A DNA stretch of 64,000 bases from Ohtaekwangia sp036786105. Its GTDB lineage: Bacteria; Bacteroidota; Bacteroidia; Cytophagales; Cyclobacteriaceae. Where the stretch lies: positions 1-64,000 of the forward strand of contig NZ_DAIQRQ010000009.1 of NCBI RefSeq assembly GCF_036786105.1, read 5' to 3'. The notes beneath the pieces are model-generated. The model searched no databases. It was not told the DNA's origin and worked only from the letters and a program-made list of their open reading frames with translations. The stretch's first letter is position 1, and the number at the start of each line of letters is the position of its first letter. Shown piece after piece: positions 45,596 to 54,997 of this stretch. A program made the position numbers and the translations under genes.

Positions 45596-47026
45596 TTACT
45601 TCACTACATTAATCTTCAACGTATTGGTGCGTGCCTTTTCCTGGATAGGCATGCTCGCAAGAATGATAAACAAATCGCCTGACTGTACATGCCCTTCCCT
45701 CTTAAGGATGGCTTCAACGTCAGCGATCGTTTCATCGGTAGAGTTGGTTTTGTCGTAGTGGTATGCTTGTGTTCCCCATACAAGATTCATCTTGTTGAGA
45801 AGTGATTTGTTAGAAGTGAACACGAAGATGTTTGCATTCGGTCGGTAAGCGGATGACTGGAACGCGGTGTAACCGGATTGCGTCATTCCTACAATGGCTT
45901 TTGCGCCTACATCTTTTGCCAGCTTACAAGCCGCCAACACAAAATTATCGTGGATATAGGTTGGTGAATTTTTATTCACTTCGCGGAAGCGATAGTATAT
46001 GTTCGGGCTCTTCTCTACAGAAGCAACCGTACGCACCATGCTTCGAATAACTTCGATCGGATATTTACCGGCAGCCGTTTCAGCAGAAAGCATTACAGCA
46101 TCAGCACCATCCATTACTGCGTTGGCCACATCGTTAGTCTCTGCGCGTGTAGGGCGAGGGTTCTCGATCATGCTTTCCATCATCTGCGTTGCAACAATAA
46201 CCGGTTTACCGGCCTTGTTACATTTTTCAACCAACATCTTTTGTACCATGGGTACTTCTTCCAGCCAAATCTCCACACCCAGGTCACCACGCGCCACCAT
46301 TACTGCATCGGTAGCAGCAATGATATCATCGATGTTACTCAGCGCTTCCGGCTTTTCGATCTTTGCTACAATACGGGCATTTGATTTTTTTGAATCAATG
46401 ATACCACGCAGTGTTTGAATATCAGATGCCTTGCGTACAAAGGAAAGGGCAATCCAGTCAATATCGTTCTGTAATCCGAATTCAAGATCGGCCAGATCTT
46501 TCTCTGTTAATGAAGGAGCCGATACTTTTGAGAATGGCAGGTTAATACCTTTGCGTGATTTTAGTGGTCCACCGTATACAACCTCAGTTACTACATCTGT
46601 ATCACGTACTTCTTTTACTTTCAGTTCGATCTTACCATCATCCACCAGAATCATATCGCCAACCTTTACATCTTTCGGCAGATTTTTATAAGAAGTGCTG
46701 GCAATCTCGCGATTACCCACGAGGTCGTGGATGGTAATGATCAGTTCCTGACCACGTTCGATTACCGTACCCGGTTCCATTTCATCTATGCGAATCTTCG
46801 GACCTTGCAAATCCTGCAGCAGCGATACCGTTGTGCCAAGCTCTGCATTCAGTTCACGAACAAAATGAATCACTTTCAAATGATCTTCGTGCTTGCCGTG
46901 CGAGAAGTTGAGACGGAATACATCCACTCCTTCTTTAATCAATGCGCGCAGCATGTCTTTTGAATTTGAGGCAGGGCCTACAGTGGCAACAATTTTAGTC
47001 TTGTTGTACGATACTTTTTCTAGCAT
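45596..47026 (-). CDS. pyk: Pyruvate kinase
   Basis: 476 aa. Converts phosphoenolpyruvate and ADP to pyruvate and ATP. TKIVATVGPAS at the N-terminus, RLNFSHG, the active-site signature IVAKIEKPEALSNID (Lys for catalysis, Glu for Mg), GDLGVE, and SAETAAGKYP. Standard length. Downstream of the IPExxxVDY-type gene, convergent with gpsA. Confidence 0.97.
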   Translation of the reverse strand: MLEKVSYNKTKIVATVGPASNSKDMLRALIKEGVDVFRLNFSHGKHEDHLKVIHFVRELNAELGTTVSLLQDLQGPKIRIDEMEPGTVIERGQELIITIHDLVGNREIASTSYKNLPKDVKVGDMILVDDGKIELKVKEVRDTDVVTEVVYGGPLKSRKGINLPFSKVSAPSLTEKDLADLEFGLQNDIDWIALSFVRKASDIQTLRGIIDSKKSNARIVAKIEKPEALSNIDDIIAATDAVMVARGDLGVEIWLEEVPMVQKMLVEKCNKAGKPVIVATQMMESMIENPRPTRAETNDVANAVMDGADAVMLSAETAAGKYPIEVIRSMVRTVASVEKSPNIYYRFREVNKNSPTYIHDNFVLAACKLAKDVGAKAIVGMTQSGYTAFQSSAYRPNANIFVFTSNKSLLNKMNLVWGTQAYHYDKTNSTDETIADVEAILKREGHVQSGDLFIILASMPIQEKARTNTLKINVVK

Positions 47027-47089
47027 AAAGGTTTAAGATGATAATTCGTGAGGATGGTTAATATGAAGAAGACCAGTGTGCATCGGGGA

Positions 47090-47512
47090 TCAGAAAATAA
47101 AGTTTGATTTAGACTTGAGACCCTCCAATGGAATGAAGGTCACAAATTGAACAGAAGATATTGACTTGATCAACTCCAGCAACTGCGGATGGGTGTACTG
47201 ATCTTTCATAGCCGCCAAAATTATAAAATCGAAGTGAGGAAATTCAGGGATTAAAAAATACTTTCCGGGCTCTCCCTCCGAAGGTTTGTTTTTGAACAGT
47301 TTCAAACGATTGATCTGCGTTTCATAAGCATAAAAAGAAAAATATTTTTCTTCATTATTTTTGAAGCCAACCACCAAATCGGGCTGTTTTACAAGCTGAA
47401 CATGAAGTGCCTGATTGATCTCCCAGGCAAGCTTGTAACCCCGTGCTGTTGAGGTGAGTCCTAACAGTTCAAAGTCGTATTCATAGTCGATAACAAGTTT
47501 GCTTTTCTTCAT
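47090..47512 (-). CDS. IPExxxVDY family protein
   Basis: 140 aa. MKKSKLVIDYEYDFELLGL at the N-terminus and the characteristic motif near residue 111 (IPEFPHFDF, with Phe-Asp-Phe in place of VDY). Small soluble family restricted to Bacteroidota, function unknown, typically divergent from acpP-fabF-rnc and followed by pyk as here. ATG 47512 is used; a longer frame would run into the acpP promoter region. Confidence 0.85.
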   Translation of the reverse strand: MKKSKLVIDYEYDFELLGLTSTARGYKLAWEINQALHVQLVKQPDLVVGFKNNEEKYFSFYAYETQINRLKLFKNKPSEGEPGKYFLIPEFPHFDFIILAAMKDQYTHPQLLELIKSISSVQFVTFIPLEGLKSKSNFIF

Positions 47513-47586
47513 TTTACCGGCAAATTTACTCCTTATTGAGCCCGGGAGCCTATTCAAAAAAGTTTGATAATATTCACGTAAATCTC

Positions 47587-47594
47587 TTTCTTTG
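47587..47594 (+). promoter_or_regulatory. -7 promoter element of acpP (TTTCTTTG)
   Basis: One mismatch to TAnnTTTG, 32 bp before the acpP start. Confidence 0.6.
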
Positions 47595-47626
47595 CAACTG
47601 ATTTTTAAATCATAAACCTTAAAAAC

Positions 47627-47866
47627 ATGTCTGAAATTGCACAAAAAGTAAAGCAGATCATCATCGAAAAACTTGGTGTTGAAGAATCTGAAGTTACTCC
47701 TGAGGCTAGCTTCACCAACGATCTGGGAGCTGACTCACTTGACACCGTAGAACTTATCATGGAGTTCGAAAAGGAATTCAATATTTCTATTCCTGACGAC
47801 CAGGCTGAAAATATCTCTACTGTTGGCCAGGCCATTTCTTACTTGGAGCAAAACGTAAAGAAATAA
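47627..47866 (+). CDS. acpP: Acyl carrier protein
   Basis: 79 aa. Carries growing acyl chains on a 4'-phosphopantetheine arm attached to Ser37 in GADSLDTVEL. Acidic, four-helix. First gene of acpP-fabF-rnc (37 bp to fabF), a conserved Bacteroidota cluster. Confidence 0.98.
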   Translation: MSEIAQKVKQIIIEKLGVEESEVTPEASFTNDLGADSLDTVELIMEFEKEFNISIPDDQAENISTVGQAISYLEQNVKK

Positions 47867-47903
47867 TTGACCACTGCCTTCATACAACCACACTTCACAG
47901 ATC

Positions 47904-49151
47904 ATGACATTAAAGCGAGTAGTCGTTACAGGACTTGGTGCACTCACACCCATCGGCAATACCGTAAAGGAATATTGGGATGGATTACAGAACGGAAAAA
48001 GTGGAGCAGCTCCCATAACACGCTTTGATGCCACGCTCTTTAAGACAAAGTTTGCCTGCGAAGTAAAGAACTTCGACATCGGCAACTTTATGGATCGTAA
48101 AGAAGCGCGCAAGATGGACCCGTTCACTCAGTATGCGATGGTGGCGGTGGATGAGGCTATAAAAGATGCAAACCTTCCGATAGCTGAGCTTAATCCAAAC
48201 CGCGTAGGCGTAATTTGGGGTTCAGGTATCGGAGGTTTATTAACTTTCCAGGAAGAAGTAAAGTCGTATGCCAAAGGTGATGGAACTCCCCGTTTCAATC
48301 CTTTCTTCATTCCTAAAATGATCCCAGACCTTTCTGCCGGTCACATCTCTATTAAATATGGTTTCCGCGGGCCTAACTATGTAACGGTATCGGCCTGTGC
48401 TTCTTCTACCAACGCGCTGTACGATGCATTCACCTACCTGCGGTTAGGCAAGGCAGATATCATTGTATCCGGAGGTTCGGAAGCTGCCGTATGCGAAGCC
48501 GGTGTTGGAGGATTCAACTCGCTGAAAGCTCTCTCCGAGCGTAACGATTCTCCGGAAACAGCTTCCCGTCCATACGATAAAGACCGTGATGGTTTTGTAT
48601 TGGGTGAAGGTGCCGGTGCATTGATACTCGAAGAGTACGAACACGCCAAAAGACGTGGTGCTAAAATTTATGCAGAAGTAATCGGTGGCGGTATGTCATC
48701 CGATGCCTATCACATCACAGCTCCCCACCCGGAAGGAGCCGGTATCATTCAGGTAATGTACAATGCCCTGGAAGATGCTGAAATCAAGCCGGAACAAATT
48801 GACTATATCAATACACACGGCACTTCTACGCCGCTGGGCGATATAGGTGAGATTCGCGCTATACAAAAAGTATTCGGCGAACATGCCTATAAGATGAACA
48901 TCAGTTCTACCAAGTCCATGACAGGACACTTGCTGGGAGCCGCTGGTGCCATTGAAAGTATAGCCTGCATCATGGCTATCCATGGATCCGTAGTGCCGCC
49001 TACCATCAACCACTTCGAAGACGATCCGGATCTTGATCCCCGACTGAACATGACCTTTAACAAAGCTCAAAAGCGCGAGGTAAATATTGCCCTGAGCAAC
49101 ACGTTTGGTTTTGGTGGTCATAATTTTTCGGTGGTCTTCAAGAAGATCTGA
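47904..49151 (+). CDS. fabF: 3-oxoacyl-ACP synthase II
   Basis: 415 aa. Condenses malonyl-ACP with acyl-ACP. Catalytic Cys165 in TVSACASSTNA, His in NTHGTSTPLGD and His in MTGHLLGAAGAIE, plus Lys in SSTKSMTG. Full length. Second gene of the acpP cluster. Confidence 0.98.
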   Translation: MTLKRVVVTGLGALTPIGNTVKEYWDGLQNGKSGAAPITRFDATLFKTKFACEVKNFDIGNFMDRKEARKMDPFTQYAMVAVDEAIKDANLPIAELNPNRVGVIWGSGIGGLLTFQEEVKSYAKGDGTPRFNPFFIPKMIPDLSAGHISIKYGFRGPNYVTVSACASSTNALYDAFTYLRLGKADIIVSGGSEAAVCEAGVGGFNSLKALSERNDSPETASRPYDKDRDGFVLGEGAGALILEEYEHAKRRGAKIYAEVIGGGMSSDAYHITAPHPEGAGIIQVMYNALEDAEIKPEQIDYINTHGTSTPLGDIGEIRAIQKVFGEHAYKMNISSTKSMTGHLLGAAGAIESIACIMAIHGSVVPPTINHFEDDPDLDPRLNMTFNKAQKREVNIALSNTFGFGGHNFSVVFKKI

Positions 49152-49375
49152 TCTTTTCCAGAAACTTTATCACTATACTTGGGAACATAGGCATAAAGCT
49201 TATGCTCAAAGGGTTCTTTGTGCCTGTATACCCACAGTGATTACCAGCCGGTAGCAGCAGCGCATGACGTATAACTTTAGATAAATAACGAAACATGTTG
49301 TAACGATACTCCTGCACGCATTAATACAAAGAATCTTATTAAATTAGCATCCGACTAAAAATGAATTAACATAGC

Positions 49376-50107
49376 TTGGTCTGGAAAATCCTTAAACTTC
49401 CGAAAGGGAAATCGAAGAACGATGAGAAGTTGATCAGGGCCATAAAGAACATTTCGGGCCTTACTCCTTCTAATCTTGAGCTATATCGCTTGGCAACCGT
49501 TCACAGTTCTATTGCCAAGGAAAATGGCCAGGGTTTTAAAGAGTCGAATGAGCGACTGGAGTATCTCGGCGATGCCATTCTCGGAGCTGCTGTAGCAGAC
49601 TATCTCTTCAAGAAATTCCCGTTTAAATCAGAAGGCTTTCTGACTGAGATTCGTTCGCGGATTGTAAACCGCGAAACACTCAATCTATTGGCCCGCAAGA
49701 TCGGCATCGGTAATATTGTTCAATACGATCAAAAGAACGCCCACTTGCAGCAAGTTATACTTGGCAACACACTCGAAGCCATTGTAGGCGCCATCTACCT
49801 CGACAAAGGATACCTGCGCACCAAGAAGTTTGTGATCGATAAACTCATCAACCCCAACTACGATCTTGACGAACTGGTGAATTCTAACTCCAACTTTAAG
49901 AGTAAAATCATTGAGTGGGCACAGCGCGAGGGCAAAGAAGTAAAGTTCGAGATACTCAACGTCAAAAAGGGCAAGAACCACAAAGAGTTTACTGCCCAGG
50001 TGCTGGTAGACAATGAAGCCAAAGGCACCGGCTATGGCAACAGCAAGAAAAAAGCCGAGCAAGACGCAGCCTTGAAAACGTGTGAGATGTTGGATCTTTT
50101 ATCGTAA
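49376..50107 (+). CDS. rnc: Ribonuclease III
   Basis: 243 aa. Cleaves double-stranded RNA in rRNA and mRNA processing. Signature ERLEYLGDAILGAAVADYLF (about 59-78) with catalytic acidic residues, second acidic site near EAIVGAIYLDKGY, and a C-terminal dsRBD (about 168-240, TAQVLVDNEAKGTGYGNSKKKAEQDAA). No ATG is available: an in-frame TAA lies just upstream, so TTG at 49376 is the likely start. The 224-bp gap after fabF leaves room for a separate promoter. Confidence 0.94.
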   Translation: MVWKILKLPKGKSKNDEKLIRAIKNISGLTPSNLELYRLATVHSSIAKENGQGFKESNERLEYLGDAILGAAVADYLFKKFPFKSEGFLTEIRSRIVNRETLNLLARKIGIGNIVQYDQKNAHLQQVILGNTLEAIVGAIYLDKGYLRTKKFVIDKLINPNYDLDELVNSNSNFKSKIIEWAQREGKEVKFEILNVKKGKNHKEFTAQVLVDNEAKGTGYGNSKKKAEQDAALKTCEMLDLLS

Positions 50108-50131
50108 TCAGTTAATAGTTACCCGTTATCT
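50104..50131 (+). repeat. GTTA-word repeat overlapping the rnc stop codon
   Basis: GTAATCAGTTAATAGTTACC... begins inside the rnc stop and matches 20/28 to 59768-59795. Followed by the inverted 51-bp repeat. Confidence 0.7.
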
Positions 50132-50151
50132 GAGATATTGATCTACTGAAA

Positions 50152-50202
50152 TAATCCTGTTATACGAAGGAACACAAAGAAGACGCAACGTTACACAGAG
50201 AA
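50152..50202 (-). repeat. 51-bp CTTTGTG-type dispersed repeat, copy 3 (inverted)
   Basis: The reverse complement matches copy 2 at 36/51 without gaps, including GTGTAAC, GTCTTCTT and the terminal GGATT. Plus-strand words are ACGAAGGAACACAAAGAAG and ACACAGAG. Confidence 0.82.
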
Positions 50203-50295
50203 GGTATCTGTGTACGTCTATGGAAAAACATTTCCTGGCGTGACAAATTAATCTTCATATTTGTTATTTATCAAGCGGTCCAATATCGTATTTCG

Positions 50296-50330
50296 TAACC
50301 GTTATCTATACTATTAACGTGTAACGGTTA
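50296..50330. repeat. GTTA-word hairpin upstream of nadE
   Basis: TAACCGTTA (50296-50304) is exactly inverted as TAACGGTTA (50322-50330), followed by ACCGATAACG. Ends 20 bp before the nadE start. Confidence 0.75.
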
Positions 50331-50350
50331 ACCGATAACGCTGAAACTAT

Positions 50351-52183
50351 ATGAGCACATTGAAAATAGCCGGAGCAACTGTAAACCAGATTCCTTTTGA
50401 CTGGAGTAACAATACGGCAAACATTATCAGTGCTATTGCCGCAGCACAGAAGCAGGAAGTAAAGATTTTGTGTTTTCCGGAGTTGTGTGTAACGGGATAT
50501 GGATGCGAAGATCTGTTTCTGAGTGACTGGCTTGCTGAGCGTGCGTGGCAGGAAGTGCTGAAGATTCGTGGGCATTGTATTAACATCACTATATGTATAG
50601 GACTTCCCGTGCGACTCAACGGCATTACCTATAACGGCTCTTGCGTTATCCGTAATCAAAAAATACTCGGCATTACTTTCAAACAAAATCTCGCGCGCGA
50701 TGGTGTGCATTACGAACCACGGTGGTTCGATCCATGGATACCGAATCGTATTGTTGATATAAATCTTGGTAACGAAACAGTACAGGCAGGTGACCTGATC
50801 TACGAAGCCGAAGGCATAACGTTTGGCTTCGAGATATGCGAAGACGGCTGGAGAAGAAGCTATCGCCCGGGCTACCGGTTGAAAGAGCGGGGAGTAGATT
50901 TGATTTTTAATCCCAGCGCCAGTCACTTTGCGATGGGCAAGAGTTTGCTGCGCGAGCAGGAAGTGGTGCGCGATGGCTCGGTTACGTTCGATTGTGTATA
51001 CCTCTTTGCAAACCTCCTCGGCAACGAGGCAGGCCGCATGATATACGATGGCGATATTATTATTGCACACAAAGGAAAAATGCTCGCGGTAAACAAGCGC
51101 CTGTCCTTTAAGCGCTTTCAAGTGTTGGCTTGTCAGGTAGATTTTACCGATGTAGCCAACAGCGAAGTAATTCCATCGCTCGATACAAAAGATAAAAACG
51201 AAGAACTTACACAAGCTGTAGCACTCGCACTATATGACTATGCGCGCAAGAGCAAAGCAAAAGGTTTTGTATTGTCGCTGAGTGGTGGTGCCGATTCATC
51301 TTCATGTGCTGTATTGGTAGCTGAAATGGTGAAGCGCGCCAGTACGGAATTGGGCTGGGATGCTGTTTGCCAGGCGCTGAATATACAAGCCAGTCAATGG
51401 CAGGAAGCGGTTGGAAAATTATTGACGTGTGCTTATCAGGGCACCCGTAATTCTTCTACCAATACTTTTCAGGCTGCCAAAGAACTGGCGGATTCTATCG
51501 GTGCAGAATTTCATCACTGGACAATCGATGATGAAGTAAATGCCTACTCACATAAAATTGAAACAGCCATCGGGCGCCAGCTTACCTGGGAAGAAGATGA
51601 CGTAACACTACAAAATATACAGGCACGTTCACGCTCGCCCATCATCTGGATGCTGGCCAATGTAAAGCGTGCTGTGCTGCTCACCACGTCTAACCGCAGT
51701 GAAGGCGATGTAGGCTATGCCACGATGGATGGAGATACCAGCGGAAGCCTTGCCCCTATTGCAGGCCTCAGTAAAATATTTATACTCCAATGGCTGCGCT
51801 GGGCGGAAAGTAATCTGCATCACGGCGGTCTCCATGCCGTCAATAATTTACAGCCAACAGCCGAGCTGCGTCCGCTGGAGCGCAACCAGACCGATGAAGA
51901 CGATCTGATGCCATATACTGTACTAGCGGAAATAGAGCGATATGCTATACTGGAAAGGCGATCACCTTTGCAGGTTTATGAGCGCATGAAGTTCCATCAT
52001 CCGGAAGCCTTGCTCAAGAGCTGGTTGCGAAAGTTCTTCCGCCTCTGGTCGGCCAACCAGTGGAAACGCGAGCGCATCGCTCCTTCCTTCCACCTCGATG
52101 ACCTGAATGTTGATCCGCGCACCTGGTGCCGTTTCCCGATACTGTCATCGGCGTTTAAGGAGGAGCTGGAAATGCTCGGATAA
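50351..52183 (+). CDS. nadE: Glutamine-dependent NAD+ synthetase
   Basis: 610 aa. Amidates nicotinate adenine dinucleotide to NAD+. The N-terminal nitrilase-like glutaminase (about 1-285) has its triad at Glu44 (FPELC), Lys111 (FKQN) and Cys163 (EICEDGW). The C-terminal ATP-dependent synthetase has the PP-loop SGGADSS at 311-317. Two-domain form, normal length. Monocistronic, 84 bp before lgt. Confidence 0.96.
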   Translation: MSTLKIAGATVNQIPFDWSNNTANIISAIAAAQKQEVKILCFPELCVTGYGCEDLFLSDWLAERAWQEVLKIRGHCINITICIGLPVRLNGITYNGSCVIRNQKILGITFKQNLARDGVHYEPRWFDPWIPNRIVDINLGNETVQAGDLIYEAEGITFGFEICEDGWRRSYRPGYRLKERGVDLIFNPSASHFAMGKSLLREQEVVRDGSVTFDCVYLFANLLGNEAGRMIYDGDIIIAHKGKMLAVNKRLSFKRFQVLACQVDFTDVANSEVIPSLDTKDKNEELTQAVALALYDYARKSKAKGFVLSLSGGADSSSCAVLVAEMVKRASTELGWDAVCQALNIQASQWQEAVGKLLTCAYQGTRNSSTNTFQAAKELADSIGAEFHHWTIDDEVNAYSHKIETAIGRQLTWEEDDVTLQNIQARSRSPIIWMLANVKRAVLLTTSNRSEGDVGYATMDGDTSGSLAPIAGLSKIFILQWLRWAESNLHHGGLHAVNNLQPTAELRPLERNQTDEDDLMPYTVLAEIERYAILERRSPLQVYERMKFHHPEALLKSWLRKFFRLWSANQWKRERIAPSFHLDDLNVDPRTWCRFPILSSAFKEELEMLG

Positions 52184-52254
52184 TATTCTCCTAATACATG
52201 GCAGTTTTTCGGTAGCCGACAGCAAAGGCAGGCTTGTTGATTTCAGCTTTCTGT

Positions 52255-52262
52255 TATATTTG
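52255..52262 (+). promoter_or_regulatory. -7 promoter element of lgt (TATATTTG), predicts leaderless mRNA
   Basis: Exact TAnnTTTG ending only 5 bp before the lgt ATG. With transcription starting about 7 nt after the element, the mRNA would begin at or within a base or two of the start codon. Confidence 0.7.
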
Positions 52263-52267
52263 CTGCT

Positions 52268-53386
52268 ATGGCTATACTGAGTTACATCATTTGGAACGCA
52301 AGTCCCGAGATATTTTCATTCGGTTCGTTTGCTCTTCGCTGGTATGGATTGTTTTTCGCGCTTGGCTTCCTTATAAGCCAGCAGATACTATACTATATGT
52401 ATCGCAAAGAAGGCAAGCCTGAAAAAGATGTAGATACAATTACGATCTACATGGTGGTAGCCACGATTCTGGGCGCTCGTCTGGGCCACGTATTATTCTA
52501 TCAGCCTGAAATTATCTGGACGGATCCGCTGGGTATATTTCTGCCGTTTGAGTTTCATCCATTCCGCTTTACTGGTCTTCAAGGGCTTGCCAGCCACGGT
52601 GGCGCTATTGGTATTCTGCTGGCCATGTGGTTATATAGCCGTAAAAAGAAACCGGGACAAAGTTATCTGCAGGTACTTGATCGCATTGTTATACTTGTAG
52701 CCCTTACCGGTGCATTGATTCGCCTGGGTAATTATTTCAATTCCGAGATCATTGGTAAACCTACCGATAAACCGTGGGGCGTTGTATTTACCGGACGCTT
52801 AACCGAAGCGTTGAACGACAAACGCATTGATACAGACGGCATTGTAGACGATGTTGCCTATATAAAAAATGATACGCTTCCAAAAGGCACCAACGGCAGA
52901 GTGCCCATGACGATCTATATTTTCTTTAAACCTACTGCCAATGAGTTGCAGATCAATCGCCTGCTCGATGGAGAAGTGCGCACGCTGCTGACAGCTCAAC
53001 TGGATGAATTTTTCGATCATGAATCTGCTATGCACCTGGATTACCTGATCGCCAAACCCGACAAAGATGGTTTTGTAGCCAAGATCAATACTATGGGTAT
53101 TGCGCGGCATCCGGCTCAATTATATGAGTCTTTCTCGTGTGTAATACTTTTCCTGGTGCTTCTCATGATCTGGATGAAATACAAAGAGAACCTGGTGCCC
53201 GGAAGAATCTTCGGTATATTCCTGATCGTGTTATGGCCGATGCGTTTCCTCTTTGAATTCCTCAAAGAAAATCAGGAATCATTCGAAGATACTTTACCCA
53301 TGAACATGGGACAGATACTGAGCATCCCGTTGATTCTGGCAGGTATTATTATCCTGATCATGTCGTTCCGAAAAAAGGCATCCTAA
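52268..53386 (+). CDS. lgt: Prolipoprotein diacylglyceryl transferase
   Basis: 372 aa. Attaches diacylglycerol to the lipobox Cys of prolipoproteins in the inner membrane. Motifs: LRWYGLFFALGF, HGGAIGILLAMWLYSRKK, RLGNYFNSEIIGKPTDKPWGV and ARHPAQLYES; about seven spans. It is some 90-100 residues longer than E. coli Lgt owing to an insertion between about residues 178 and 278, rich in Asp/Lys, which is a Bacteroidota trait. Several lipoprotein substrates lie in this window. Confidence 0.96.
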   Translation: MAILSYIIWNASPEIFSFGSFALRWYGLFFALGFLISQQILYYMYRKEGKPEKDVDTITIYMVVATILGARLGHVLFYQPEIIWTDPLGIFLPFEFHPFRFTGLQGLASHGGAIGILLAMWLYSRKKKPGQSYLQVLDRIVILVALTGALIRLGNYFNSEIIGKPTDKPWGVVFTGRLTEALNDKRIDTDGIVDDVAYIKNDTLPKGTNGRVPMTIYIFFKPTANELQINRLLDGEVRTLLTAQLDEFFDHESAMHLDYLIAKPDKDGFVAKINTMGIARHPAQLYESFSCVILFLVLLMIWMKYKENLVPGRIFGIFLIVLWPMRFLFEFLKENQESFEDTLPMNMGQILSIPLILAGIIILIMSFRKKAS

Positions 53387-53447
53387 AATCCGGATTTTCG
53401 GAAAAGTAACGTTAAACTTGTTAGTATAGAGGGAGTCTTAACGTTAC
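53385..53447. repeat. Two inverted repeats between lgt and the BamA-like gene
   Basis: AAAATCCGGATTTT (53385-53398) is a perfect palindrome overlapping the lgt stop. GTAACGTTAA (53406-53415) is exactly inverted as TTAACGTTAC (53438-53447), which ends 3 bp before the next ATG. TAACGTTA is a word of the GTTA family. Confidence 0.8.
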
Positions 53448-53450
53448 AGA

Positions 53451-54902
53451 ATGCTGGCCCTTATCATCAGTTTTATCAGCTTATTTTCGCCGGCAGAGAT
53501 CATACAGGTTTCTGACGCCGTGCCGCCTGTTGCCGACTCCATAAAGCGGCCACTGCCTATCGCTGTTGACAGTATAGGAAGGTTTGTTCAGATCAATCGC
53601 ATCTTTATCATTGGCAATCATGTTACGCGTGATCCGATCATCTTGCGCGAGCTTACATTAAAAGCCGGTGACTATGTATATAGCACCGATCTGCCCGGAG
53701 TGCTGGAGATCGACAAAAAGAAACTCATCAACACACGGCTCTTCAACACGGTTGAAATAAAAACACTCGAGCTGGAAACCGATCAGATCGATCTGCTCAT
53801 CGATATCAACGAACGCTGGTATACATTTCCCTCTCCTATCTTTGAATTATCTGACCGAAACTTTAATGAGTGGTGGCAGAACTATAATCACGATCTTAAC
53901 CGAGTAAACTTCGGCCTGCGTCTTTATCAATTCAACATGCGGGGTCGCAATGAAACGCTTCGCTTCCTCGCACAGTTTGGCTTCTCACGAAGATTCGGCA
54001 TAACGTACCGTTTCCCCTATATCGACAAAAAGCAAAAGCAGGGCCTTATACTTGATTTTGATTTTATGGAAACGAAAAACCTTGCATTCCGCACAGCCGA
54101 TCACAAACTGGACTATATCGAAACCCGGAACATCGTTCGTACCAGCAGAAGCGGTGGTATTACCTATACCTATCGGCCTTCCTTCTATCAATCGCACGCA
54201 ATATCCATCAACTATAAAAGCACAACCGTTGCCGATACCGTAGTGGAGCGTAACCCCAATTACCTGGGCCATGAACGCACCCACCAAAATTATGCTATAC
54301 TTGCGTATCAATTCAGCGCAGACCATCGCGATTATATTGGGTATCCATTGCGCGGTTATTACCTGCTGGCAAACATTACCAAGAGCGGACTCACTGCCGC
54401 TGATGACTTGAACAAACTGGAGATCAGCGCCACGTATGCACGATTCCTCGATCTGAAAAAAGGATTCTTCCTGTCGAATTATACTGTAGGCTATTGGAGT
54501 AATCCAACCAATCTTCCGTATTACAATTATGGTGCACTGGGATACCAGAAGCAGATTATTCGAGGATATGAAATATATGTTATTGAAGGCCCCGAGTATG
54601 CACTGAACAAAACCACATTCAAAAAGAAAATATTCGGAAAAACCTATCACTGGAAAGCTGTTCCTATTCAGCAGTTCAGGCATATACCGCTGGCAGTATA
54701 TTTAAAGACCTATGCAGATGTAGGCTATGTAAACAACTATCCGCATTATACTATTAACAGTCGTCTCACCAATAAATTACTCTCTGGTGTTGGTGGTGGT
54801 ATCGACATTGTAGGTTCGTATGATATGGTATTGCGATTCGAGTATACCTTTAATGCAGAAGGGAAGCACGGTCTCTTCTTCAACTTCAAAAAAGAATTTT
54901 AA
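53451..54902 (+). CDS. BamA/TamA-like outer membrane protein (single POTRA plus barrel)
   Basis: 483 aa. Hydrophobic N-terminus, then one POTRA-like module (about 48-125: RIFIIGNHVTRDPIILRELTLKAGDYVYSTDL and RLFNTVEIKTLELETDQIDLLIDINERW), then a beta-barrel of alternating aromatic/polar strands ending in the outer-membrane C-terminal Phe (FFNFKKEF). Omp85-superfamily proteins insert or transport proteins at the outer membrane; a single POTRA and short length suggest a TamA-like or lineage-specific role rather than BamA itself. Confidence 0.85.
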   Translation: MLALIISFISLFSPAEIIQVSDAVPPVADSIKRPLPIAVDSIGRFVQINRIFIIGNHVTRDPIILRELTLKAGDYVYSTDLPGVLEIDKKKLINTRLFNTVEIKTLELETDQIDLLIDINERWYTFPSPIFELSDRNFNEWWQNYNHDLNRVNFGLRLYQFNMRGRNETLRFLAQFGFSRRFGITYRFPYIDKKQKQGLILDFDFMETKNLAFRTADHKLDYIETRNIVRTSRSGGITYTYRPSFYQSHAISINYKSTTVADTVVERNPNYLGHERTHQNYAILAYQFSADHRDYIGYPLRGYYLLANITKSGLTAADDLNKLEISATYARFLDLKKGFFLSNYTVGYWSNPTNLPYYNYGALGYQKQIIRGYEIYVIEGPEYALNKTTFKKKIFGKTYHWKAVPIQQFRHIPLAVYLKTYADVGYVNNYPHYTINSRLTNKLLSGVGGGIDIVGSYDMVLRFEYTFNAEGKHGLFFNFKKEF

Positions 54903-54967
54903 AGTTTTCTTTTTTGCGTTCATAACACTGCAGGCATCCTTCATTACACAAGAGTCATTACTATCCT

Positions 54968-54975
54968 TATATTTG
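54968..54975 (+). promoter_or_regulatory. -7 promoter element (TATATTTG)
   Basis: Exact TAnnTTTG, 22 bp before the 3-hydroxyacyl-CoA dehydrogenase start. Confidence 0.72.
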
Positions 54976-54997
54976 TTCGCTATAAAATTGAGCGCTT

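Noticed and set aside
47513..47644. Extended N-terminus of the IPExxxVDY-type gene
   Set aside because: It would cover the acpP promoter and start and adds 44 residues absent from the family pattern.
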